This document shows positions 8,480 through 17,120 of a stretch of DNA of 51,160 nucleotides, in pieces (position 1 is the stretch's first letter; every line of letters begins with the position of its first letter). The stretch lies in the NCBI RefSeq assembly GCF_040797425.1, contig NZ_JBFNEH010000027.1, forward strand, positions 1 to 51,160, given 5' to 3'. The notes under the pieces were generated by a model. The model saw only the letters and a program-made list of their open reading frames with translations, did no database searches and had not been told where the DNA came from. This DNA is from Symbiobacterium sp040797425 (GTDB lineage Bacteria; Bacillota; Sulfobacillia; Symbiobacteriales; Symbiobacteriaceae). The translations under genes and the position numbers were made by a program.

Positions 8480-8862
8480 TTCCTTGCTGCTGACACGCTT
8501 CCGGAACGGGGGCTCTCGCCACATCGGGTGGGAGCCCTCTTCCCGCAGTTCGCCGATCCCCTCCTCCGATGGGGTCCACGCCCCCTGGGATGTCCGATCG
8601 GTCATCTCGAAGTCCCCCCGGTCCGATTCGGCGTCGGACCGGGCCATGGTGATATAGCCCGCAGGGACGAAGCGCCGCTCCCCCCGTCCCTCCTGCAGCC
8701 AGAACCGCGTTCTGGCCGCGACCGGTGATCCAAAGGGTGGTATCATGGGCGCAGGCAGATGCTTCGCCGCGCCTTGCGCCGAAGGCCCTCGGCAGCAGCC
8801 GCCTGCCTGGAGACGCCTGAGTGCTCAGCGCACGCTTTGGCACAGAAACGGAGGACTCACCG
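8480..8862. other. Intergenic region with a terminator-like hairpin
   Basis: Between the secreted protein and the GtrA gene. GGGCTC (8510-8515) pairs with GAGCCC (8532-8537), with CCAC/GTGG inside, and is followed by TCTTCC; it probably ends the upstream plus-strand gene. Minus-strand frames cross the region but run antisense into the secreted-protein gene and lack good start signals. I see no further gene. Confidence 0.4.
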
Positions 8863-9414
8863 ATGCACCGCCTTCCCCCCCGCATCGTCCAACTGATCCG
8901 GTACGCCGTGGTGGGCACAGGCAACACCCTGCTCAACTTTGCGACCTTTGCCCTGCTGGCTCCCCGGATGCGCGGCACGCGCGGGCTGGTGCTGGCCAAC
9001 ACCGTGGCCTTCGCGGTGGCACTGCTGCACGGCTACTACTGGAACAGCCGGTGGACGTTCCACCGGCCGGGTTCTCTCCTGCGGTTTCTGGCGGTCTGCA
9101 CGGTCGGCCTCTCGATCGACAGCACGGTGCTGGCCTTCCTGAGCAGCCACGGCATCCCGTCCATTCTGGCCAAGGTCGTCTCCGGGACCGCCTGTGCGCT
9201 CTGGAACTACCTGGCCACGAGCAGGCTGGTCTTCCGACCCGCCAGCGCCGGTCCGGCGGTGCGACGGATCCCCATCCTTCACCCCAGCCCGCTGGCGGCA
9301 GGGGGACTCTACGCCCTGAAACAACGCATCACCAGCAGTCTGACGGGAGCGCCGAACCACCTCACCGGGAACGAGCAGACTTTCACAGAGCACGGCAGGC
9401 GCGAGGAGCAATGA
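8863..9414 (+). CDS. GtrA-like membrane protein
   Basis: About 183 residues starting MHRLPPRIVQLIRYAVVG; GGAGG lies 8 bases upstream, so I prefer this ATG to the in-frame GTG at 8821. About four membrane segments fit the GtrA/DPMS family, with RYAVVGTGNTLLNF, YYWNSRWTF and NYLATSRLVF as typical stretches. GtrA proteins are thought to help move lipid-linked sugars across the membrane in cell-surface glycosylation. No glycosyltransferase is adjacent, so the substrate is unknown. The hydrophilic tail after about residue 140 is not conserved family sequence as far as I can tell. Confidence 0.85.
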   Translation: MHRLPPRIVQLIRYAVVGTGNTLLNFATFALLAPRMRGTRGLVLANTVAFAVALLHGYYWNSRWTFHRPGSLLRFLAVCTVGLSIDSTVLAFLSSHGIPSILAKVVSGTACALWNYLATSRLVFRPASAGPAVRRIPILHPSPLAAGGLYALKQRITSSLTGAPNHLTGNEQTFTEHGRREEQ

Positions 9415-9450
9415 GGGCCGGGCACCCTGCGTGCCCGGCCCGTTCGCGTC
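9415..9450 (+). terminator. Intrinsic terminator after the gtrA-like gene
   Basis: An 11-bp perfect stem, GGGCCGGGCAC (9415-9425) and GTGCCCGGCCC (9431-9441), with a 5-nt loop, directly after the gtrA stop and between convergent genes. The tail GTTCGCGTCC has few U's. Confidence 0.6.
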
Positions 9451-9495
9451 CCTGACCCCCGGTCTTCCGCACCGGGCGCCGCTGCCGGACCCGGC

Positions 9496-10311
9496 TCAGT
9501 CGCTGCCAACCCCCGCCGCACTCAGCGGGTCAGGCACCTCCCGCGCCAGCAGCAGCACCTGCGGTACCCCGGTGACGGGATGGCGCACGACCCTCACCCG
9601 GCTGCCGTAGACGGCCTGGATGTTCGCCTCGGTGAGCACCTCCCCCGGCGGGCCGTCGGCCCAGCCGCGCCCGTCCTTCAGCATCACCACCCGGTCGGCG
9701 TAGAGCGCCGCCAGATTCAGATCGTGCAGGATCGCCAGCACCGTCAGGCCCCGGGTGCGGTTGAGCCGCCTCACCAGGCCGAGCAGGTCCACCTGTTGGG
9801 CGATGTCCAGGTGCGCCGTGGGCTCGTCGAGGATCAGCAGCTGCGGCTCCTGCGCCAGGGCTCTGGCCACCATCACCCGCTGCCGCTCGCCGCCCGAGAG
9901 CGCCGTGATCCGACGCCCGGCCAGCGGCGCCGTGCCGGTGAGACGCAGGGCCTCGTCCACCGCCTCCCGGTCGCGCGGCCCCTCGCCCCGCAGCGGGCGA
10001 ATGTGGGGCGTCCGCCCCAGCGCCACCACCTCCGCGACGGTGAAGTCAAAGCCCACCGCCGTCTCCTGGGCCACCACCGCCACCTTGCGGGCCACCTCCC
10101 GCGGCCGCAGCCGGCGGAGGTCGCACCCGTCGAGGAGAACCCGGCCGGACTCCGGCGCCAGCGCCCCGATGACGGTGCGCACCAGGGTGGACTTGCCGCT
10201 GCCGTTGGGACCCACCACCGCCAGGAACTCCCCGCGCGCGACGGCGAGGTCCAGCCCCCGCAGCACGGGAGTCCCGCCGTAGCCCACAGTGAGCGACTCC
10301 ACTCGCAGCAT
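9496..10311 (-). CDS. btuD: Cobalamin/iron-siderophore type ABC transporter ATP-binding protein
   Basis: About 271 residues. Walker A GPNGSGKST, signature LSGGERQRV and Walker B LLILDEPTAHLD are intact. It is a BtuD/FecE/FhuC-class ATPase that powers the permease encoded just upstream. Specificity for cobalamin is inferred from the cobalamin riboswitch before the operon. AGGAGG suits starts at GTG 10317 or ATG 10311; the frame also has GTG at 10323. Confidence 0.88.
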   Translation of the reverse strand: MLRVESLTVGYGGTPVLRGLDLAVARGEFLAVVGPNGSGKSTLVRTVIGALAPESGRVLLDGCDLRRLRPREVARKVAVVAQETAVGFDFTVAEVVALGRTPHIRPLRGEGPRDREAVDEALRLTGTAPLAGRRITALSGGERQRVMVARALAQEPQLLILDEPTAHLDIAQQVDLLGLVRRLNRTRGLTVLAILHDLNLAALYADRVVMLKDGRGWADGPPGEVLTEANIQAVYGSRVRVVRHPVTGVPQVLLLAREVPDPLSAAGVGSD

Positions 10312-10327
10312 CGTCACGTCCACCTCC

Positions 10328-11377
10328 TCACCCCCGGGGCAGGAGTTCTCGCCGCAGGAGGAACAGGAAGAAGGGCCCGCCCGTGAGCGACATCACCAGC
10401 CCCACCGGCAGCTCGCTGAACCAGGGCAGCGACCGCGCCAGCGTGTCGGCGGCCACCAGCACCACCGCCCCGGTCACCGCCGAGACGGGCATCAGCCACC
10501 GGTGGTCCGGCCCCACGATGAGCCGCACCAGGTGCGGCACGATGAGGCCCACGAAGCTGATGATCCCGCAGAAGGCCACCGCCGCGGCGGTAAGCAGCGA
10601 CCCTGCGCCCAGAACCCGGCGCTTCAGCCGCTCCACGTCGACGCCCATCGAAAGGGCCGCCTCCTCGCCCAGCAGGAAGGCGTTCAGCTCCCGACCCTGC
10701 AGGAGCAGCAGGCCCAGGCCGGCGGCGAGATAGGGCAGGAGCCACCCCACCTTCCACCAGTTGGCCCCCGAGAGTCCGCCCATGAGCCAGAAGACGATGG
10801 CGTCGCGGGCCTGCGAGCTGGTGAGGTACATGATCAGCGAGACCAGCGACGAGGCGACGGAACTCACCACCATGCCGGCGAGCAGGAGGCTCACCGTGGA
10901 GGTCTGCCGGCCCGCCGAGGCGAGGCGGAACACCAGCAGTACCGCGGCGATCCCGCCGCAGAAGGCACAGAGCGGCACCGGCCCCAGGGCCCAGCGCCCG
11001 GGCAGCAGCGGCACGCCGTCCAGAAAGGCGATGGCCGCCGCCGCCCCCAGCGACGCCCCCGCCGAGGCGCCGACCACCGACGGGTCCGCCAGGGGATTCC
11101 GGAAGAGGCCCTGGTATGCCGCCCCTGCCACGCTCAGACCCATGCCCACCAGGGCGCCCATGGCCACTCGGGGCAGCCGCACGTCCCAGAGAATCGCCTC
11201 CCACGTCCGGGGCCAGTCCGGCGCAAAGCCGGCCCCCAGCCGGTTCAGCAGGATTTTCACCACGTCGGCAGGCGGGATGCGCACCGAGCCCACCGCCCCC
11301 GCCACCACCACGGCCACCGCCAGAGCGGCCGCGGCCAGCGCCAGGGCCCGCCGGCCCCTCGCTTCCCGGCCCATCAT
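10328..11377 (-). CDS. btuC: FecCD/BtuC family ABC transporter permease
   Basis: 349 residues and strongly hydrophobic, fitting about ten membrane helices. Family motifs include DVRLPRVAMGALVG, GLFRNPLADPSVVGASAGASLGA and GIISFVGLIVPHLVR. It forms the transmembrane channel for uptake of cobalamin or a related corrinoid with the neighbouring ATPase and binding protein. Its ATG overlaps the btuF stop by 4 bases, so the genes are translationally coupled. The cobalamin assignment rests on the riboswitch; the fold alone would also allow siderophores or haem. Confidence 0.9.
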   Translation of the reverse strand: MMGREARGRRALALAAAALAVAVVVAGAVGSVRIPPADVVKILLNRLGAGFAPDWPRTWEAILWDVRLPRVAMGALVGMGLSVAGAAYQGLFRNPLADPSVVGASAGASLGAAAAIAFLDGVPLLPGRWALGPVPLCAFCGGIAAVLLVFRLASAGRQTSTVSLLLAGMVVSSVASSLVSLIMYLTSSQARDAIVFWLMGGLSGANWWKVGWLLPYLAAGLGLLLLQGRELNAFLLGEEAALSMGVDVERLKRRVLGAGSLLTAAAVAFCGIISFVGLIVPHLVRLIVGPDHRWLMPVSAVTGAVVLVAADTLARSLPWFSELPVGLVMSLTGGPFFLFLLRRELLPRG

Positions 11378-12411
11378 TCTCCGAACAGGCCGGGATGGAG
11401 CGTCTCGGCGAACCAGCGCAGCCCTTCAATGAGCCGGGGCCCGGGCCGCACGACGATGTCCTCGTCCGGCAGGCCGATCACCCGCCCCTCCCGCACCGCC
11501 GTGATGGACTCCCAGCCCTTGCGTGCGAGGGCCTCCTCGGCCATCGCGGGCGAGCTGGTGACGATGATGTCGGGGTTCGCCGCGACCAGCTGCTCCACGG
11601 AGTACGGCGCCCAGGGGCTCTCCGCATCTGCCGCGGCGTTGATGCCGCCGGCGATGCGGATCATGTCGTCGATGAAGGAGCCGGGGCCGGCCGTGTAGAG
11701 CGGGTCAGGGGAGACCTGGTAGAAGACCCGCGGCCGGTAGGAAATGGGAAGTACCTTGGTCGAGATCGCATCCGCCTCGGCCTTGATCTCGGCCACCATC
11801 GCCTCCGCGGCGGCCCGGGCGTTCAGCGCGGTACCCAGGGCAACCGCTTCCTCGTACAGCTCCTCGAAGGTGGCCGGGTCGACGACGAAGGTGGTGAGGC
11901 CGTACTCCTGCTCCAGCCGCTCCCGGACCTCCAGCGAGCCGCCCAGCATCAGCACCAGGTCCGGCTCGGTGGAGAGGATGCGCTCATAGTCGGGCGGGAA
12001 GAGGCTGCCCACGGACGGGACATCCAGCGCCGCATCCGGATAGTCGCACCAGTCGGTGCGGCCCACCAGCCGGTCGCCCCGGCCGATGGCGAAGACCAGT
12101 TCCGTGATGGATGGCCCCAGGGAGAGGATGCGCTGGGGCTCCGCCTGGATCGTGACCTCCCGCCCATCGCCGTCGACCAGGGTGACGGGGTAGACGGTCT
12201 CCTCGCCGGCGCCGATTCCGGCGGCCTGCTGTCCGGAACCAAGCTCCGCCGCTTCCTGCCCGGAGCCGGTCCCTGCGGCCTGCTGCCCGGAGCCCTGCTC
12301 AGCCCCCTGCCGTTCGGCACCCTGCTGCTGGGCTCCCTGTCCGCCGCACCCGGCCAGGAGGGCGGTGATGAACAGGGTCAGGATCAAGAGCGATCCGACT
12401 GTACGCTTCAT
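11374..12411 (-). CDS. btuF: Cobalamin-type ABC transporter substrate-binding lipoprotein
   Basis: 345 residues. The signal peptide ends in LLAGC, lipidated at C22. A Gln/Gly/Ala linker (about 23-70) has a repeated GSGQQAAG-like unit. The class III binding fold starts at VTIQAEPQRILSLGPSITELVFAIGRGDRLVG and includes DYERILSTEPDLVLM. It captures the corrinoid outside the membrane and delivers it to BtuCD. It is the first gene after a cobalamin riboswitch, so it should be repressed by cobalamin. The tether repeat is unusual for the family and probably only a flexible spacer. Confidence 0.9.
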   Translation of the reverse strand: MKRTVGSLLILTLFITALLAGCGGQGAQQQGAERQGAEQGSGQQAAGTGSGQEAAELGSGQQAAGIGAGEETVYPVTLVDGDGREVTIQAEPQRILSLGPSITELVFAIGRGDRLVGRTDWCDYPDAALDVPSVGSLFPPDYERILSTEPDLVLMLGGSLEVRERLEQEYGLTTFVVDPATFEELYEEAVALGTALNARAAAEAMVAEIKAEADAISTKVLPISYRPRVFYQVSPDPLYTAGPGSFIDDMIRIAGGINAAADAESPWAPYSVEQLVAANPDIIVTSSPAMAEEALARKGWESITAVREGRVIGLPDEDIVVRPGPRLIEGLRWFAETLHPGLFGE

Positions 12412-12469
12412 GACTAGGTTTTACCTCCGCACTGTTTCTGCTGTGGCGAACCGGAACACCCACGGAAAC

Positions 12470-12498
12470 GAAAGACCCCTGGCTTCAGCCAGGGGGCA
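12470..12498 (-). terminator. Terminator of the cobalamin riboswitch
   Basis: A 9-bp perfect stem, CCCCTGGCT / AGCCAGGGG (12478-12486 with 12489-12497), followed on the minus strand by TCTTTCGTTT. It lies between the aptamer and the btuF start, so it is the likely expression platform: transcription stops when cobalamin is bound. Confidence 0.75.
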
Positions 12499-12539
12499 TC
12501 CCGCGACATAACGGTGGCAGAACCACGCGACACGTCTCC

Positions 12540-12740
12540 CCCTTTCACCCGAAGGCTGGCGACGTAGCAGCGGCAGGCAGGTTTCCTGACTTCGGATCAC
12601 CGCTGCCCCCCGCCTTCCCAGCCTCTCGGCCAGTGGCACACGATGGGGGGCAACTCCCCGTCACAGTGGCGGGACCGTGCCGGACTTCCACCGGCTTCCC
12701 TTTTACCTCCCGGCCCGCAGGCCGGGAGCACCTGTCGCTG
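12540..12740 (-). ncRNA. Cobalamin riboswitch aptamer
   Basis: Read on the minus strand, the conserved blocks come in the right order: AGGTGCTC, GGGAAGCCGGTG, AAGTCCGGCACGGTCCCGCC, ACTGTGAC, GAGAGGCTGGGAAGGCGG and the B12 box CCGAAGTCAGGAAACCTGCC (12576-12595). It controls the btuFCD-type operon. The match to the class is unmistakable; the exact ends are estimates. Confidence 0.95.
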
Positions 12741-12826
12741 TTGCCCTATTCGGTTGCTTTCAGTATAGACTATGGGCACCCCCGTGGCAAGCGTGCCGTC
12801 GCTCGCCCGCCGGGCCGGCGCGCGCA

Positions 12827-12860
12827 AGCCCCCACCCGCACCGACAGGCGGGTGGGGGCT
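12827..12860 (-). terminator. Terminator of the amino-sugar operon
   Basis: A 13-bp perfect stem, AGCCCCCACCCGC (12827-12839) and GCGGGTGGGGGCT (12848-12860), 22 bp past the stop of the SIS-domain gene. The minus-strand tail TTGCGCGC is weak in U, but the stem is very stable. Confidence 0.6.
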
Positions 12861-12881
12861 GCACGACGGCCCGAGGCCGCC

Positions 12882-13625
12882 CTAGATCCGATCCCCGTAG
12901 CGCGCCTTCAGCGCCTCGTTGTGCTCGTCCGCACCGTCCACGTTGGCGCTGATGTAGACCGGCGGCGTCTGGCCGGCAGCGACGAGGTGGCCGACGATCT
13001 CCGCCGTGATGCCCTGGGCGATCAGCGCACCCGTGATCGAGGAGATCGCGCAGACCTTGATCGGCTGCCCCTCCACCTCCAGCAGGGCGTCGCCCATGGG
13101 CCCGCAGTTGTCAATGACCACGTCGGCGAACTCGTAGAGCTTCTTGCCGCTGGGATGGCGGGAGGTCACCGCTGTGGTGTGGGCCATCGAGGTGACGACG
13201 ACCAGCTTGTGGCCGCGCCGCTTCACCTCCGCCGCCATCTCCACGGTGGACCCGTTGCGCCCCGAGTTGGAGACGATGATGAACGCATCTTCGGGCCGGA
13301 TGTCGTACTGGGCCAGGATCTGGTGGGCAATCTTCGGTTCCCGCTCCAGGTACGGGTTCTTCCGTTCCTCCACCGGGTAGACCCCGTTGAGGAAGAGGAT
13401 GTCTTCCTCGATGGCGTGGGCGGGAACCAGCCCGCCGGCCCGCCCCGCCATCTCCATGGCGAAGGCCTTGGAGTGCCCGGTGCCGAACACCTGGATGACC
13501 CCGCCCTTCAGGATGGCCTCGGCCAGGATCTCCCCGGCCTTCTTGATCTGCGGCAGCTGGGTCGCCTTCAGCCGCGCGATCGCCTCGTCCGCCGCCTTGT
13601 AGAACACTTCTGCGCTGATCGTCAT
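12882..13625 (-). CDS. SIS-domain sugar-phosphate binding protein (UPF0309-like)
   Basis: 247 residues. The SIS fold is visible in VIQVFGTGHSKAFAMEMAGR and IIVSNSGRNGSTVEMA. SIS domains bind phosphosugars and act as isomerases, aldolases or regulators. It is the last gene of the amino-sugar operon, 14 bp after nagA. Because no NagB is recognisable nearby, it may handle the phosphosugar made by NagA (isomerisation or deamination); this is inference. AAAGGGGAAG precedes the ATG. It lacks the extra domain of glutamine-dependent GlmS and is too short for AgaS-type double-SIS enzymes. Confidence 0.85.
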   Translation of the reverse strand: MTISAEVFYKAADEAIARLKATQLPQIKKAGEILAEAILKGGVIQVFGTGHSKAFAMEMAGRAGGLVPAHAIEEDILFLNGVYPVEERKNPYLEREPKIAHQILAQYDIRPEDAFIIVSNSGRNGSTVEMAAEVKRRGHKLVVVTSMAHTTAVTSRHPSGKKLYEFADVVIDNCGPMGDALLEVEGQPIKVCAISSITGALIAQGITAEIVGHLVAAGQTPPVYISANVDGADEHNEALKARYGDRI

Positions 13626-13639
13626 GCCGCTTCCCCTTT

Positions 13640-14845
13640 CTACGCACGTGCCGCAACATATTCGGGGTTCAGTGCTGGCGGCGGGTCGCCGGGACGGCGC
13701 ACCACCCGGCCCTCCACCACCGTCCAGCGCACCTGCCAGTCCGGGCCCACGGCCACCAGGTCGGCGTCCTTGCCCGGGGCCAGGCTGCCCTTACGGTCCG
13801 AGATCCCGATCACGCGCGCCGGGTTGAGGGCCGCCATCCGCACCACCTGCTCCCACGGCACCCCCAGCTTCTCTACCAGGTTCCTCAGGCCGTGGAGCAT
13901 CAGCTTGGTGGAACCCGCGATGGTGCCGTCCGCAAGCCGCGAGAAGCCCTCCTCGTCGATGTAGAGGTCCCGGCCCCAGAGCCGATAGTGACCCGGGCTC
14001 AGCCCCGCCGCGGGGATGGCGTCGGAGATCAGGCACAGCCGCTCGTACCCCACCGCCCTGAGCAGCAGCTTCACGCAGGCCGGATGGACGTGCAGCAGGT
14101 CGCCGATGAACTCGCAGGTCACCCGCTCGTCGGTCAGGTAGGCCCCCAGCGCGCCGGGCTCCCGGTGGTGCAGGCCGCGCATCGCGTTATACGTATGCGT
14201 GGCCAGGCGCACGCCGGCGTCGATCCCCGCCAACGTCTCCTCGTACGTCGCATCCGTATGGGCACCGGCCACCGTGACCCCGTTCCGGGCGAGGTAGCGG
14301 ATCAGGTCCAGGGCGCCGGGAAGCTCCGGTGCCAGCGAGATGCGCCGCACCGTGCCGCCGCCCGCGGCCAGAAGCCGCTCCGCCTCGCTCACCGACGGCG
14401 TCCGCAGGTTCTCGAGGTGCATCGCGCCGGGCCGCCTGGGGCTCAGGTACGGTCCCTCCAGGTGCAGGCCCAGGATGGCGGCGCCATCGTACGCCACCCC
14501 CGTCGCCGCGCGCACGCGCCCGGCCAGGGACTCCAGGTCCGCCAGCGGATAGGCTGAGGCGCTCGGCAGGAAGCCCGTCACGCCGAAGGCGGCGAGGTAG
14601 CGCCCCAGGGCCTGCAGCCCCTCCACCCCGGCGGGCTCGACGGGCCAGCCGCCCGCCCCGTGGATGTGGAGGTCGATCATGCCCGGGATCAGGTGGCAAT
14701 CCGGCAGGTCCACACGCTCCACGCCCTCGAGGCTGGCCGGGACCGGCCCCGCCCCGACCGCGGCGATCCGGCCGCCATCCACCAGCACGTAGCCGTCCAC
14801 CAGGCCGCGCTCAGCATGGATGCGCGGGCACGTGAAGAGCATCAT
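13640..14845 (-). CDS. nagA: N-acetylglucosamine-6-phosphate deacetylase
   Basis: 401 residues, amidohydrolase fold. Metal ligands H60 and H62 in GMIDLHIHGAGG, the LHLEGPYLSPRRPGAMH block, the AGAHTDAT segment and THTYNAMRGLHHREPG are all present, as in NagA. It removes acetate from GlcNAc-6-phosphate or a related N-acetylated hexosamine phosphate such as GalNAc-6-P. Its ATG overlaps the stop of the upstream ceramidase-like gene. With a mannose-family PTS in the same operon, the substrate probably enters already phosphorylated. GlcNAc versus GalNAc cannot be decided from sequence. Confidence 0.92.
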   Translation of the reverse strand: MMLFTCPRIHAERGLVDGYVLVDGGRIAAVGAGPVPASLEGVERVDLPDCHLIPGMIDLHIHGAGGWPVEPAGVEGLQALGRYLAAFGVTGFLPSASAYPLADLESLAGRVRAATGVAYDGAAILGLHLEGPYLSPRRPGAMHLENLRTPSVSEAERLLAAGGGTVRRISLAPELPGALDLIRYLARNGVTVAGAHTDATYEETLAGIDAGVRLATHTYNAMRGLHHREPGALGAYLTDERVTCEFIGDLLHVHPACVKLLLRAVGYERLCLISDAIPAAGLSPGHYRLWGRDLYIDEEGFSRLADGTIAGSTKLMLHGLRNLVEKLGVPWEQVVRMAALNPARVIGISDRKGSLAPGKDADLVAVGPDWQVRWTVVEGRVVRRPGDPPPALNPEYVAARA

Positions 14846-16119
14846 CCGCCCGTCACCTCCGCATGCAGTTCATCCAGCAGCTCCAGGGCCACCTCGACCA
14901 GCCGCTCGCCGGAGCCGGGTGCGCTGGGTGCGGAGAGCGCCTCGTACCCGCCCCGGTTGAAGGCATCCCGGTCCGGCAGGTAGCCGCAATAGCCGTTGCC
15001 ATAGCCCGCCACCAGCGTCGCCGCGAAGGGTGAGCGGGCCTGAATCGCACGCCCCAGGGCAGAGAAGGGCTCGCCCGCCATGCTCACCAGGGCCACGTCG
15101 CCGATGGCCAGCGCCTGCACCTCGCAGTCCAGCGCGGCGGGCACCCCCTGGGTGGCGTAGCGCAGCGTGATCTCGGCGCCCTGAAGCGCCGTCTGCGCCA
15201 CCCGAATCTCGGCGTGTGGTGCCCCTGCGGCCTCCAGTTCCGCCAGGCGCGCCCGGGCCGCTTCCACCTGGCGGGCGGCCTCCGCCGGCGGGGGAACAGG
15301 CCGGGGCTCCAGCCGCACCACGCGGCTGCGCACCCCCAGGCGGCGAACCGGGCCGCTCGGTACCAGCCGCCCCAGCGCAGAGAGCGCCGCACCGGCCAGC
15401 AGCCGCCCATGCCGCTCCACCTCGGCGAAGGACTGCTCCCGCCGGGTGAAGCGGGCGCTCACGTCGCCGGCGCACCCCTGGGCGAAGCCGACCCACGCGC
15501 CGCCGCCCAGGGCCCGCTGCAGCGCCGCCACGGCGGCCCCGGGCCAGTCGGCGGTGATCAGCAGGTTCTCCGGCCCCATCACCGTCGGGTGGCAGCCGTA
15601 GTTGAGCAGCACCGCCTTCGGCCGCCCCTCCTCCAAAAAGGCGAGCAACCGCAGCGTCGGGTCGAAGGGCAGGTCAGGATCCGTGCGGTTCTTGCCCAAC
15701 CCCGCCACCGGCTCCACCGCCCACGCCGGCTCCACCGGCGCCAGGCGGCGCGTCGCCTGCAGCAGGCTGCCGGCCAGTTGGAGCGGCAGCCACGCCATGT
15801 ACTCGGGCGGCGCCGGGATGCCGCTGGCCGGCGAGGGCGAAGGCCCGGAGTGCGTGTGAGAGGCGAGCAGCATCACCCGCTCCGGCGGAATGCCGGTGAG
15901 GGCGGCCACGCGGGCCCGCACGTCCTCCACCAGCGGCCGTTCCAGGTGCAGGATGTCGCAGGTGATAATCCCCAAGCGCTGACCTTCAGCCTCCAGAACC
16001 AGGGAACGAACGAAAAGGGGGTCGTGAACCCCCTCGGCCGGCCCGGTGCGGGCCGCGTATCCCCCCAAGCCGCACGGGATGGGCGGCGTGATGAGATCGC
16101 AGTGGTGCCCGGCTCGCAT
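14842..16119 (-). CDS. Neutral/alkaline ceramidase-like hydrolase
   Basis: About 425 residues from the ATG at 16119, which has GGGGAGG 7 bases upstream; an in-frame extension to 16164 lacks such a site. The N-terminal half matches the neutral ceramidase domain: ITCDILHLER, then LLASHTHSGPSPSP, where family enzymes place zinc ligands and the catalytic serine, then YGCHPTVMGPENLLITADWPG. There is no signal peptide, so it is probably cytoplasmic. In this operon it more likely cuts an amide in an amino-sugar derivative than ceramide, which is inference. It is coupled to nagA by a 4-base overlap. Confidence 0.75.
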   Translation of the reverse strand: MRAGHHCDLITPPIPCGLGGYAARTGPAEGVHDPLFVRSLVLEAEGQRLGIITCDILHLERPLVEDVRARVAALTGIPPERVMLLASHTHSGPSPSPASGIPAPPEYMAWLPLQLAGSLLQATRRLAPVEPAWAVEPVAGLGKNRTDPDLPFDPTLRLLAFLEEGRPKAVLLNYGCHPTVMGPENLLITADWPGAAVAALQRALGGGAWVGFAQGCAGDVSARFTRREQSFAEVERHGRLLAGAALSALGRLVPSGPVRRLGVRSRVVRLEPRPVPPPAEAARQVEAARARLAELEAAGAPHAEIRVAQTALQGAEITLRYATQGVPAALDCEVQALAIGDVALVSMAGEPFSALGRAIQARSPFAATLVAGYGNGYCGYLPDRDAFNRGGYEALSAPSAPGSGERLVEVALELLDELHAEVTGG

Positions 16120-16135
16120 GAGCCCGACCTCCCCT

Positions 16136-16627
16136 TTACAGCCCCTTCTTCGCGAGAAGGTCAATGAAGTTGTTCTTCGGGTCGCTGGGCATCATGCGCC
16201 CGGTGAGCTGATAGCCCCGGCTCACGATCTCCCGGTAGATCGCGGCGTCCTCCGGGGTGACGGCGCAGGTCCGGGTGACCATCACGAACTTGGTGCCGGG
16301 GATTGGCGCCTGGTTGCCCACGTTGATCTCCTGGGGCTTCAGGCCGCCGTCCAGGAGCGCCTTGGCGTCAGACGGGAACTTGGCGATGATGAAAATGCGC
16401 TCCTTCTCCGCCTCGGGCGAGGCGCAGTAGGCCAGCGTGTCGGCCACCGACAGCACCGAGGTCTTCACACCCCGTGCGGCGGCGGGCAGCATCATCTTCT
16501 GGATGGGATCCTGGGCCACCTTGTCGTTGCACACGATCATGTGATCTGCAGCCAGATGGCTCGCCCAGGTGACCGTGACCTGACCATGGATCAGGCGGTT
16601 GTCGATCCGCATATGGACCACGGGCAT
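16136..16627 (-). CDS. Mannose/sorbose-family PTS component IIB
   Basis: 163 residues, normal for the family. The phosphorylated histidine is H14 in RIDNRLIHGQV. It receives the phosphate from IIA and passes it to the sugar entering through IIC-IID. The gene follows the IIA gene on the minus strand and precedes the ceramidase-like gene. Family members use mannose, GalNAc, sorbose and others; nagA in the operon favours an N-acetylated hexosamine. Confidence 0.93.
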   Translation of the reverse strand: MPVVHMRIDNRLIHGQVTVTWASHLAADHMIVCNDKVAQDPIQKMMLPAAARGVKTSVLSVADTLAYCASPEAEKERIFIIAKFPSDAKALLDGGLKPQEINVGNQAPIPGTKFVMVTRTCAVTPEDAAIYREIVSRGYQLTGRMMPSDPKNNFIDLLAKKGL

Positions 16628-16657
16628 ACGTATCTCTCCTCCCCAGTATGGATCTCG

Positions 16658-17056
16658 TCACTCCCGGCCGAGCATGGCGGCCAGGCGCACCGCACCGGAT
16701 GCCCCGGCCTCGACGGCCGTCGCCGCCAGCTGCGCCAGGTCCTGGATCTCCCGCATGGCCAGCACCTCAAGCAGCATGGGCAGGTTGGCTCCGCAGACCA
16801 CGTCGACGCCGGGCCGCAGGAGGTACGCGGACGTGTTGGCCGGACTGCCGCCGAACAGGTCGGCGAGGATCAGGACCCCCTGACCCTGGTCCACGCTGGC
16901 CACCGCGCGCTCCATCTTCTCCCGGAACTCGTCCATCTCCTGCGCAGGCTCCAGTTCCAGGACGGCGACGGCCGGCTGCGGCCCTGCGATCATCTCCGCT
17001 GCCTGCAGGAGCCCCGTGGCCAGCGGACCGTGGCTGATGAGGACGATACCGATCAC
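16658..17056 (-). CDS. Mannose-family PTS component IIA
   Basis: About 132 residues starting at GTG 17056 (VIGIVLISHG) with GGGGGGAG upstream; an in-frame ATG at 17116 adds 20 arginine- and glycine-rich residues and is unlikely. The phosphorylated histidine is H9 in IVLISHGPLATGL, and LADLFGGSPANT is the second family motif. It accepts phosphate from HPr, encoded elsewhere. Confidence 0.92.
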   Translation of the reverse strand: MIGIVLISHGPLATGLLQAAEMIAGPQPAVAVLELEPAQEMDEFREKMERAVASVDQGQGVLILADLFGGSPANTSAYLLRPGVDVVCGANLPMLLEVLAMREIQDLAQLAATAVEAGASGAVRLAAMLGRE

Positions 17057-17120
17057 CCACCTCTCCCCCCTTTCCAGCGCGGGGCGGGGGCAACCGCCCC
17101 CGCCCCTCCGCTTCACTGCG

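Noticed and set aside
8243..8746. Minus-strand frame of 167 codons
   Set aside because: Its C-terminal half is antisense to the secreted-protein gene, there is no recognisable domain and no convincing start signal. A shorter start near 8612 has GGGGGGAC upstream but is still unsupported.
12470..12500. End of an IS200/IS605-type element
   Set aside because: The CCCCTGGCTTCAGCCAGGGG hairpin looks like such an end, but it sits exactly at the expression platform of the cobalamin riboswitch and no TnpA or TnpB is nearby.
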